DNA from: Thermoleophilia bacterium
GTDB lineage: Bacteria; Actinomycetota; Thermoleophilia; Gaiellales; Gaiellaceae
Reading direction: 5' to 3'
Length of the DNA: 11,118 nucleotides
NCBI GenBank assembly: GCA_025927435.1
Contig: JAICLM010000054.1
Span: 1 to 11,118 of the forward strand
Shown here piece by piece: positions 5,503 to 11,118 of this stretch. The position numbers were made by a program, and so were the translations under genes. Position 1 is the first letter of the stretch, and the number at the start of each line of letters is the position of its first letter. Under the pieces are notes generated by a model. The model did not search any database and was not told the origin of the DNA. It saw nothing but the letters and a program-made list of their open reading frames with translations.

Positions 5503-6392
5503 CCGAGACAGGCGCCGCGCGCGACCTGATGCATTCGGCGGAGATCAAGGAGATCGTTCGCTCCGCCTACGCCGCCGTCGATGCCTCTTCGGAGACGCTC
5601 GCGCGCAAGCTCTATTCCTCGGAGCAGCTCGCCCAGCTGCCGCAGAGCGCGATCGAGGGGGCGCTCGGGGTCGGGAATCACCTCCGCCACGCCGAGATCG
5701 ACACAGGCGAGACGCTGCTCGACCTCGGCTGCGGCGCCGGCATCGACACCATCCTCGCCGCCCACCACACCGGCCCCACCGGCCGCGTACTCGCGCTCGA
5801 CTTCCTCCCCGAGATGCTCGAACGCACCAGCGCAGCGGCCGCAGAAGCGGGGCTCACCAACGTCGAGCCGCTCAAGGGCGACATCGAAGCACTCCCACTA
5901 CCCGACGCCAGCGTCGACCACATCATCTCCAACGGCGTCATCAACCTCGCCCCACGCAAAGCACGCGTGCTCGCCGAATGCGCCCGCGTGCTCCGACCCG
6001 GCGGCAAGCTCACCCTCGCCGACCTCACCGTCGCCGAGGAAGAACTCCCACCCGAGATCCTCACCCACCCCGCCACCTGGGCGGGCTGAGTGGCCGGCGC
6101 CCTGACGGAGCGTGACTTCGTCACCAAACTCGAACGGGCCGGCTTCACCAAAATCGAGATCCCCGAACGCTCGCCCATGGGCGTCGACGACTGCGCCCTC
6201 TACCCGCTCTTCACCAACGAAGTGCTCGATCTGATGCGCACCCTGATCCCGCCGCAGCGACAGCAAACAATCGGAACCGCCATCGTCGTCCGCGCACGCG
6301 TCGACAGCCGCATCGGATTCCTACCACGCGAACGAGGCACGACGATCTTCACCGACGTCCCGCGGCCCGAAGCCGGCGAGACCGAGCACTGA
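5499..6392 (+). CDS. ArsM-like SAM methyltransferase, putative selenoprotein (Sec197)
   Basis: Second arsenite-methyltransferase-like class I methyltransferase, 297 residues if UGA at 6087-6089 is read through. Motif I is LLDLGCGAGIDT (73-84); VLALDFLPEML, ISNGVINLAPRK (143-154) and RPGGKLTLADLTV follow. At PATWAG-UGA-VAGALTE the UGA sits exactly where the family has cysteine and where the other ArsM-like gene in this locus also has UGA. The same frame continues for 100 codons (KLERAGFTKIEIPERSPMGV, ending ETEH then TGA). The ArsM cysteine of SN-C-V-x-N-L is Gly146. Cysteines elsewhere include Cys78 in motif I and one in DDCALYP. The first methionine overlaps the anti-sigma stop. The C-terminal extension (RIGFLPRERG onward) is longer than in the 3025-3810 paralogue and unrelated to it, so these are diverged paralogues and not a recent duplication. 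The alternative is an independent nonsense mutation, which is unlikely at the identical site. Confidence 0.87.
6103..6123 (+). promoter_or_regulatory. bSECIS-like hairpin downstream of UGA197 codon
   Basis: TGACG (6103-6107) pairs with CGTCA (6119-6123) around an 11-nt loop that begins with G, 18 nt after the UGA. A competing hairpin, GTGAC-TTC-GTCAC (6112-6124), overlaps it and lacks a loop G. The spacing matches that of the other two UGA sites, but the stem is the weakest of the three. Confidence 0.4.
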
Positions 6393-6543
6393 CCGAACTC
6401 GGCCGCTGCCCCTAACCGCGCGATTCACCGCTCAGAGAGAGGTGAAGCCGGATCGCCCAGAGTGGAGGAGCCGCGGGCGGGGGCACGGCGCTGCGCCTTC
6501 TGTCATCGTGTTCGATCCTAGGCAAACCGAGCAGGAGGACGTC

Positions 6544-6987
6544 GTGGCTCAACGTGAAGAAATGCGGCCCGAGCGGCCGGTCGGTGTCGTGGCCGGCTTC
6601 AAGAACTTCCTCATGCAGGGCGACATCATCATCATCGCGGTCGGGCTGGTGATCGCTCTCGCCTTCAGCACCCTGATCAAGGCGTTCACCGACAACATCA
6701 TCACCCCGCTCGTCAACTCGGCCGGCAGCGGCGGCACGACGGGGCTGGGCTTCCACGTGAACGGCCAGCTCGTCAACGTCGGCGCCTTCATTGCGGCCGT
6801 CATCTACTTCATCATCTTCATGGTGGTCATCTACTTCGCCATCGTGGTGCCTTACCGGACGTACCAGAAGCGGCGCGGAGTCACAGTCTTCGGTGACTCG
6901 CCTCCGGCCAAGAGCTGCCCCGATTGCCTTTCGGAGGACCTCCCGGTCGCGGCGACCAAATGCCGCTACTGCGGTAGCAGCATCTGA
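6544..6987 (+). CDS. mscL: large-conductance mechanosensitive channel MscL with C-terminal zinc ribbon
   Basis: Homopentameric membrane channel that opens under membrane tension to release solutes during hypo-osmotic shock; 147 residues. The amphipathic N-terminus GFKNFLMQGD is followed by TM1 (about 28-48, IIIIAVGLVIALAFSTLIKA), an external loop (about 57-77, GSGGTTGLGFHVNGQLV) and TM2 (about 79-102, GAFIAAVIYFIIFMVVIYFA). After VPYRTYQKRRG the tail ends in a zinc ribbon with Cys125, Cys128, Cys140 and Cys143 (CPDC and CRYCG), a common addition in actinobacteria and absent from E. coli MscL. I chose the GTG at 6544 because AGGAGG (6533-6538) lies 5 nt upstream; an in-frame codon at 6442 is too far out. 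The 151-bp region before it (6393-6543) is GC-rich; I saw no confirmed terminator or riboswitch there. Confidence 0.93.
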   Translation: MAQREEMRPERPVGVVAGFKNFLMQGDIIIIAVGLVIALAFSTLIKAFTDNIITPLVNSAGSGGTTGLGFHVNGQLVNVGAFIAAVIYFIIFMVVIYFAIVVPYRTYQKRRGVTVFGDSPPAKSCPDCLSEDLPVAATKCRYCGSSI

Positions 6988-7053
6988 TCTTCGGCCTCGC
7001 GGGCGAGGACCCACGCGACGCATTGCGCCGGGTGCAAGGGTGCGGCGGCTTCT

Positions 7054-7302
7054 CTAGGGGAACCGCCGCAGCAGCGATCGCAGCCTCGGCCGGCCGATCG
7101 TGCTCAGCGAGTCGCCGATCTGCCAGAGCGTGGGAGCCCAGAGGCCGACGAACAGGGCGCGCCGCTCGGCGTTGCCACGCTCGTCCTGATCGACGGTCTT
7201 GGCGCGGATCCAAAGGCCGATGCAAAGGCCGACAGAGCCGAGCGAGAGCGCGTGGAACTCCGAGCCGCGGAAACCAACTCGGCGCATCAGGTTAACGATC
7301 AC
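7054..7302 (-). CDS. small conserved membrane protein
   Basis: An 82-residue protein starting at GTG 7302 (an alternative ATG lies 5 codons in). The elements VGFRGSEFHALSLGS and ALFVGLWAPTLWQIGDSL resemble a small two-helix actinobacterial membrane protein I have seen annotated only as hypothetical; the function is unknown. Two hydrophobic segments lie about residues 18-34 and 49-66. The segment between them is charged (RAKTVDQDERGNAERR). It lies only 26 bp from the divergent DUF1990 frame at 7329, so promoters must overlap coding sequence or one start is annotated too far upstream. The plus-strand region 6988-7053 has nothing else. Confidence 0.65.
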   Translation of the reverse strand: MIVNLMRRVGFRGSEFHALSLGSVGLCIGLWIRAKTVDQDERGNAERRALFVGLWAPTLWQIGDSLSTIGRPRLRSLLRRFP

Positions 7303-7328
7303 GATCTCGCCCCTACCCCTGTCTCTAC

Positions 7329-8081
7329 GTGTTCAGTCCCATCCTCGCGTGGGTAGCCAGAACGTTCGTGCTGAATCGTCTCTCGCTCCAGCGACGTCTC
7401 TGGACGGCAGCGCTCTGGCCCGTGGGAATCGCCTTGACGTCCTGGAACTACATGTGGCGGACGACGCCGATGCACCGCAGCGAGAAGCGCGGAGGCGTTG
7501 ACGACCTTCCGCATCACCCATCGGCTGCGGCCGTTGACGACGACGTGCAAGGGATCAACGACGGCGTCGGGCCACTCTTCCACCGGCTCTATCGGGCGAG
7601 GATTTGCGGCGCCGAGCTCTCGCCCACCGACCTGATCGGCCGCCTCCGTGAGGATCCGAACCGGGCGACGCCGACGGAGCTCGCCCGCTTTCTGAAGATC
7701 CGCGGCGAAGAGGGTCGCCTCGCGGTCGGCGACGAATTCGTCGTCCGCATGCCGGGCCCATGGGATGGTCCGGTGCGCGTCACGGCGGCGACGCCGACTT
7801 CCTTCCGATTCGCAACGCTCGCCGGCCATCTCGAAGCCGGCCAGATCGAATTCCGTGCCACGCAGGCGGACACGCTGCTTCGCTTCGAGATCGAGTCGTG
7901 GGCCCGAAGCGGCGACCGCCTCTCGAACTTGCTCTACAACCATCTGCGCATGGCCAAAGAGGTGCAGCTGCACATGTGGACATCCTTTCTCGAGCAAGTC
8001 GCAGGTCTCGCCGGGGGACGGCTGACGGGCGGCATCGAGATCATCAGCCGAAAGGTGGACGACCCGCTTGCGCTTTCCTGA
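7329..8081 (+). CDS. DUF1990 (UPF0548)-like protein with N-terminal hydrophobic segment
   Basis: About 250 residues. An N-terminal hydrophobic stretch (WTAALWPVGIALTSWNYMW, about 24-42) is followed by RTTPMHRSE, then a conserved core: GVGPLFHRLYRARICGAELS, DEFVVRMPGPWDGPVRV and TSFRFATLAGHLEAGQIEF, ending SGDRLSNLLYNHLRMAKEV. The TL-x-GH-x-E-x-G element is the DUF1990 mark, so I read this as a membrane-anchored DUF1990 relative; biochemical role unknown. The start is uncertain: GTG at 7329 has no Shine-Dalgarno, and GTG at 7368 is the next candidate. Its last 14 nt overlap the start of the following DUF1990 gene, so the two are co-transcribed and probably coupled, suggesting that the two proteins act together. 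Confidence 0.8.
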   Translation: MFSPILAWVARTFVLNRLSLQRRLWTAALWPVGIALTSWNYMWRTTPMHRSEKRGGVDDLPHHPSAAAVDDDVQGINDGVGPLFHRLYRARICGAELSPTDLIGRLREDPNRATPTELARFLKIRGEEGRLAVGDEFVVRMPGPWDGPVRVTAATPTSFRFATLAGHLEAGQIEFRATQADTLLRFEIESWARSGDRLSNLLYNHLRMAKEVQLHMWTSFLEQVAGLAGGRLTGGIEIISRKVDDPLALS

Positions 8082-9189
8082 CTTCGATCTTCATGACCGC
8101 GACGTCGAGCGCCGTCTGGCGGCGCTGCCCGGCAGACCGCTCAACTTCGACCCCGACACGCTCGGCGGCCCGGGATGGGCACGCGACCACTACCGCGAGC
8201 GTCTCCCACCCGAGCAGGCGGGTCCGCCGGAGCCCGGCGGGAGTTGGGAAACCGCAGTGGCGCTGAGTCGCAGCTACGCATTCGCCGACCCGTCGCTCGT
8301 CGAGGCGCGCTACGACCCACGTGTCCCGCTGGAGCAGCGTGAGATGCTGCTGATCCTGCACGCGCTCGGCGCTCGCATCTACGTCGGCGTCCGCGTCGGC
8401 AGCGCCGGAGCCGAAGCGCGTACCGAGGACGGCCGCGAAGCGCAGGTCTTCTTCTGGAACTACCGCACGCTCGAAGGACACGTCGAGGCCGGCCAACGGG
8501 ACTTCGAAGTCTGGAAATGGCTGGACAGCGGCGAGATCGAGTTCCGGACGCATGCCGTCTCATGCCCCGCCGACGCGAATCCGATCTTCCGGCTCGGCTT
8601 CCGGCTCCTCGGTCGGCACAAGCAGGTCGAGTTCGGACGACGGGCCTGCACGCGCATGGCCCTCCTCACCGAGGCGAACCTGAGCCAGCCGGACCGCAAG
8701 ACACCCGTCAATGCGCTCGACGGGCGTCTGCTCGCGATCTACCTGCGCGACCACCACGCCCTTCTGGTCGTGCTTGGCGAGCTCGCGCGTCGAATCGGCA
8801 CCTCGACCCAGCCCGGAGAGCAGCACACGTTCGTCCACGACCTCGCCGGAGTCGCGGACGAGGATCGCGCGTGCCTGGACGCGTTTCTCGGTCGACTCGA
8901 CAGCACGCCTTCGCGTGCTCGCCACGCCGCCGCCTGGACAGCCGAGAAGATCGCACGACTGAAGCTGAACGGACGGCTCGTACGGCCATCGCCCCTTTCG
9001 AAAGTAACCGAGCTCGAAGGCTGCCGCCTCCTCCTAGAGAGCAACCGTGAGCTGTGGACGGCGCTCGCACATCTCGCCTTCGGTCCGCCCGGCGCAACCG
9101 AACGAGCACGCCGAGCAGAGCGGCTCCTCGGGACCGCAGAACGGCTCCGCCTCGAAACTCTCCACCGCGCAATCCGGCAAGACACCTGA
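8068..9189 (+). CDS. DUF1990 (UPF0548) protein fused to a C-terminal helical domain
   Basis: A 373-residue protein. The N-terminal 210 residues are DUF1990: RPLNFDPDTLGGPGWARDHY, GGSWETAVALSRSYAFADPS, YDPRVPLEQREMLLIL and FWNYRTLEGHVEAGQRDFEV, then WLDSGEIEFRTHAVS and FRLGFRLLGRHKQVEFGRRA. The following 160 residues form a separate alpha-helical domain (LLAIYLRDHHALLVVLGELA, then ADEDRACLDAFLG, WTAEKIARLKLNGRL, SPLSKVTELEGCRLL). That segment resembles a stand-alone actinobacterial hypothetical family that starts L-x-x-Y-L-x-D-H-x-A, perhaps ferritin-like; its role is unknown. TTG at 8068 is the likely start: AAAGGTGGA (8051-8059) precedes it by 8-9 nt and homology begins at once. It overlaps the upstream gene by 14 nt. 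Confidence 0.85.
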   Translation: MRFPDFDLHDRDVERRLAALPGRPLNFDPDTLGGPGWARDHYRERLPPEQAGPPEPGGSWETAVALSRSYAFADPSLVEARYDPRVPLEQREMLLILHALGARIYVGVRVGSAGAEARTEDGREAQVFFWNYRTLEGHVEAGQRDFEVWKWLDSGEIEFRTHAVSCPADANPIFRLGFRLLGRHKQVEFGRRACTRMALLTEANLSQPDRKTPVNALDGRLLAIYLRDHHALLVVLGELARRIGTSTQPGEQHTFVHDLAGVADEDRACLDAFLGRLDSTPSRARHAAAWTAEKIARLKLNGRLVRPSPLSKVTELEGCRLLLESNRELWTALAHLAFGPPGATERARRAERLLGTAERLRLETLHRAIRQDT

Positions 9190-9281
9190 CCGCCGGCGAC
9201 CCACAGTCGACCTCGCGCCAGAAAACGCAGCCGGCGAGATCGACGCCGGTGCTAGGCGCACCTTCTCGGAAACGATCCAGG

Positions 9282-9386
9282 CTAAGGCTGAGCGCATAGC
9301 GCAACCGCGTTCCCTTCCGGATCTGCGACGGTGGCGATCCTTTCGCCCCAGGGCATTACGTCGGGCTCGCGCAGAATGCTGGTCAT
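9282..9386 (-). pseudogene. glyoxalase/bleomycin-resistance (VOC) remnant
   Basis: A 34-codon frame starts at ATG 9386 with a good AGAGGAG Shine-Dalgarno about 8 nt upstream (near 9394-9400). After a few residues (MTSILREP) it reads VMPWGERIATVADPEGNAVA followed by LCAQP and TAG. The W-G-x-R-x-x-x-x-x-D-P-x-G-N motif is the usual C-terminus of VOC-superfamily proteins, so only the last strand pair remains. Either the front and middle of the gene were deleted, joining start and end, or a fragment lies behind a borrowed ribosome site. It lies 33 nt downstream of the AOC-barrel gene on the same strand. The rest of 9190-9419 holds nothing else I can identify. Confidence 0.6.
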
Positions 9387-9419
9387 GTCAAGGCTCCTCT
9401 CGCGTGGGGGTGTTGCCGT

Positions 9420-9944
9420 TCAGGGCAGCAGCGTGATCGTGTCCTCGGTGCCGCTCTTCAGCATTCGCGCGACGATCGTCCCGCGGGCGCCGTCGTAGGC
9501 GCCGGTGCCGCCGGTGACGGCGAGCTGCTGCGTGGTCGGCTCGCCGCGCTGGAGCGCAGCGACCGCGATCGTTCCGTCGTTGAGGGCGAACGTGCCGGAG
9601 CAGGTGTAGGTCGCGCTGGCGATCCTGCCGGCGCGGGTCGCGATGCACTGCGCCGAGGAGACGCCGAGCCGATGCGTCCTCGACTCATCGAAGATCGGAT
9701 TGCTGAAGGCGAGGATGTCGCCGATGGAAGCGTGCGGGTCTTTGCGGTTCGTCTTCGGCGCGTTGTCGACGAAGCCGAAGGTGCTCCCCTTGGGGGCCTC
9801 GAAGAGCTTGATCGTGCGGGCGCCTGAAACCTGGCCGCTGCCGTTGGCGGCGAGAACGAGCGCGATGGTGACAGCGGCTGCGGTCGCGCCGAGCGCGAGG
9901 AAGACCCGCAGGCTGCGGTGGTTGACCTGGTACGGGATGTTCAT
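9420..9944 (-). CDS. secreted/anchored allene-oxide-cyclase-barrel (dirigent-like) protein
   Basis: A 174-residue protein. The N-terminus has a basic start and a hydrophobic helix (about 12-33, RVFLALGATAAAVTIALVLA), read as a signal peptide or membrane anchor, followed by an exported domain. The body matches the AOC-barrel/dirigent-like family: DPHASIGDILAFSNPIFDES, two cysteines in the SSAQCIATR and ATYTCSGTF strands that may form a disulfide, then LNDGTIAVAALQ and the hallmark VTGGTGAYDGARG (GGTGAY at about 145-150). Bacterial members are mostly of unknown function. I place the start at ATG 9944 because AAGGAG (9953-9958) lies about 8 nt upstream; the frame extends to 9977 without family sense. 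Confidence 0.85.
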   Translation of the reverse strand: MNIPYQVNHRSLRVFLALGATAAAVTIALVLAANGSGQVSGARTIKLFEAPKGSTFGFVDNAPKTNRKDPHASIGDILAFSNPIFDESRTHRLGVSSAQCIATRAGRIASATYTCSGTFALNDGTIAVAALQRGEPTTQQLAVTGGTGAYDGARGTIVARMLKSGTEDTITLLP

Positions 9945-10251
9945 TTGATCGCTCCTTCGAGTCGGAATGGGCTGCACCGACGCTAGGCGGCCGCCGCCCC
10001 TGCGTCGTCCGGGCGCCGGCTGATCAGGGGTAGCCCCAGGGGTTGATCTTTCTGCCGGGCGGGTCAGCCCAGCGCTTGACGAGGATCGCCGCGGCGCTGC
10101 TCGCGCTCGCAGCCGAGCTACAGGTCTGGCTCGGTGGCATCACGACCCATCACCGTTTCGTGCTCGCGACGGTCGCGGTGACCACTTCATCTTCGTGATG
10201 GCCCCATGCGCGGGGGGCGATTTCAAGGGTCGGTCGTCAAGTCCGACTTGC
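9945..10251. other. intergenic region without an intact gene
   Basis: About 300 bp between the AOC-barrel gene and the zinc-motif gene. Beyond the possible histidine-kinase remnant listed separately, I see an inverted pair GATCA/TGATC around AGGGGTAGCCCCAGGGG (10022-10048) and a second pair CATCACGA (10138-10145)/TCGTGATG (10193-10200). Neither is followed by a T-run, and neither can be assigned a role. Confidence 0.4.
10076..10198 (+). pseudogene. possible N-terminal remnant of a sensor histidine kinase
   Basis: From TTG 10076 to TGA 10198 the plus strand encodes 40 residues: LTRIAAALLALAAELQVWLG then GITTHHRFVLATVAV and a short tail. The L-A-x-x-A-E-L-x-V-W-L-G pattern resembles the first transmembrane helix of actinobacterial two-component kinases with multi-helix sensor domains. 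No kinase core follows. The match is short, and a chance hydrophobic frame cannot be excluded. Confidence 0.3.
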
Positions 10252-10494
10252 TCAAAGCGACGCCATTGAGCTTTTGCGGATCTCCTGCGTCGACGCTGGG
10301 GCGTAAGTCTGCGCGCAGACGTCGCAGATCGTGTGCGAGAAGGTGTATCGCTGATCGACCGCAGCGAGAGCTGCGCGGGATGGGATGAGCCAGGTTTTGT
10401 CGATGCAGACTCGTTCGCACCAAGCGCAGGCGGGAAGGACGCGGGCGTCGTCAAAGGCCGTCCAGATTCGCGAGAAGGTGTCTGAGGTGTCCAT
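10252..10494 (-). CDS. small zinc-motif protein (CxxC...HxxCxxC)
   Basis: An 80-residue protein. A short N-terminal helix is followed by LPACAWCERVCIDKTW (Cys23-x2-Cys26) and TFSHTICDVCAQTY (His54-x2-Cys57-x2-Cys60). This C-x-W-C-x-R...W...S-H-x-I-C-x-x-C pattern is the small cysteine-rich tail often found on PAS-type or receiver-type signalling proteins, where it probably binds zinc. Here it stands alone. It begins 19 nt after the stop of the ANTAR response regulator on the same strand, so it is probably co-transcribed and may partner with it. The ATG at 10494 has only a weak ribosome site. A small hairpin CAAGT-CCG-ACTTG (10238-10250) sits just past the stop. Confidence 0.65.
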   Translation of the reverse strand: MDTSDTFSRIWTAFDDARVLPACAWCERVCIDKTWLIPSRAALAAVDQRYTFSHTICDVCAQTYAPASTQEIRKSSMASL

Positions 10495-10513
10495 GAGCCT
10501 GGCTTCGACCCTG

Positions 10514-11118
10514 TTACCCGCTCCGGACAGCAGGGCTCTTGCCGTCGGTCGTCTCGATCGGTCGTGGGGTCAGCGGGAGGAGCAGGAGGTGGCTTTCGAC
10601 GACGGCGGCGGCGACGTCGCTGAGTTTGCGGCCGTTGTTTTGGGAGTGGTCGCGCAGCATTTCGAAGGCGCGGTCGGCGGTCGTTGAGTTGCGGGCCATC
10701 AGGATGCCTTTGGCCTGTTCGATCAGCGCGCGCCGGCCGAAGGCTCCCTGCAGGCTCTGGTACTCGGCGAAGCGCTGCAGGGTGATGTCGATCGCGCTCT
10801 GCAGCTCGTCGGGGGTGCCGTCGATGATGTAGGCGAAGACGCCGCGCTTGGCTGCCTCGTGGACGTAGGCGGGGTCGCCGGAGTGGAGGATCGCGATCAC
10901 CGGGCAGGCGGCTTCGCGGACGATCTCCGAGATCAGCTCGAGCGCGTGGACGGAGCTTTCACCGAGCCCGACCAGCGCGACATCCGGTTGCTCCCTGGCG
11001 GTGACCGCGCCGACTTCCTTGACGTAGATCTCGCGGGCGATCACGTCGTGTCCGAGCCCGATCACGACCTGTGCGAGCAGCTCGAGCCGCTCTCGCTTCT
11101 CGTTCGCGATCAGCACAC
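10514..11118 (-). CDS. ANTAR-domain response regulator with degenerate receiver (5' end outside window)
   Basis: RNA-binding transcription antiterminator of the AmiR/NasR type, about 200 residues visible. The N-terminal receiver-like domain (VLIANEKRERLELLAQVVIG, then EQPDVALVGLGESSVHALEL, ACPVIAILHSGDP, AKRGVFAYIIDG) is followed by a helical linker and the C-terminal ANTAR domain (RRALIEQAKGILMARNSTTA, then AFEMLRDHSQNNGRKLSDVA). ANTAR domains bind paired hexaloop RNA hairpins. The strand that usually ends in the phosphoacceptor Asp reads D-V-A-L-V-G, with Gly in its place, so control by phosphorylation is doubtful. The frame is open to the window edge and homologues begin a few residues earlier (MRVLIAN), so the true start lies just beyond 11118. 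The small zinc-motif gene follows 19 nt downstream. Confidence 0.92.
   Translation of the reverse strand, partial: VLIANEKRERLELLAQVVIGLGHDVIAREIYVKEVGAVTAREQPDVALVGLGESSVHALELISEIVREAACPVIAILHSGDPAYVHEAAKRGVFAYIIDGTPDELQSAIDITLQRFAEYQSLQGAFGRRALIEQAKGILMARNSTTADRAFEMLRDHSQNNGRKLSDVAAAVVESHLLLLPLTPRPIETTDGKSPAVRSG

Noticed and set aside
6393..6543. Riboswitch (c-di-AMP or cobalamin type) upstream of mscL
   Set aside because: Some GGTGAA and GGAGCCG words occur, but they are in the wrong order and no consensus fold could be built.
10138..10200. CATCACGA/TCGTGATG inverted repeat as terminator or operator
   Set aside because: The arms are 47 bp apart with no T-run and no clear gene to serve.
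1..11118. CRISPR array, insertion sequence, rRNA or tRNA-Sec
   Set aside because: No regular repeat-spacer pattern, transposase, rRNA-like segment or tRNA-like fold was seen; Sec machinery, if present, is outside the window.

Overview
The window is GC-rich with densely packed genes. It carries an ANTAR regulator, tandem DUF1990 (UPF0548) genes, an MmyB-type regulator, a zinc-ribbon MscL and GTG/TTG starts. Together these suggest a high-GC actinobacterium, perhaps of the Thermoleophilia/Solirubrobacterales type; this lineage call is inference. No rRNA, tRNA, IS element or CRISPR array was seen.

Layout. (1) 64-2057: an XRE/MmyB-type regulator divergent from an aldo/keto reductase. (2) 2323-6392: the notable locus, described below. 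(3) 6544-6987: MscL with a C-terminal zinc ribbon. (4) 7054-9189: a small membrane protein divergent from two DUF1990 genes, the second fused to an extra helical domain. (5) 9282-9944: a secreted or anchored AOC-barrel/dirigent-like protein followed by a glyoxalase (VOC) remnant. (6) 10076-11118: a possible histidine-kinase N-terminal remnant, a small zinc-motif protein and an ANTAR response regulator cut by the window end.

The central locus has two divergent transcription units. The minus-strand unit reads OsmC-like remnant, a 14-codon possible TusA remnant, DsrE-family protein, ArsM-like methyltransferase, class I methyltransferase. The plus-strand unit reads ECF sigma factor, zinc-type anti-sigma factor, second ArsM-like methyltransferase, with ATGA overlaps between consecutive genes. 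All three methyltransferase frames are interrupted by exactly one in-frame UGA, and homologous protein sequence continues on both sides in the same frame. In the two ArsM-like genes the UGA occupies the same alignment position, W-(T/A)-G-UGA-(I/V)-A-G-A-L, where related proteins have cysteine. Each UGA is followed within about 17-20 nt by the loop of a potential bacterial SECIS hairpin. The simplest reading is that these are selenocysteine-containing methyltransferases, under a redox- or metal-sensing ECF sigma/anti-sigma pair and next to sulfur-handling (DsrE/OsmC) genes. A perfect 8-bp inverted repeat, which also fits a promoter, lies between the two divergent units.

Several genes look internally deleted (OsmC, possibly TusA, VOC). 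This may be genuine decay or a sequence/assembly problem.
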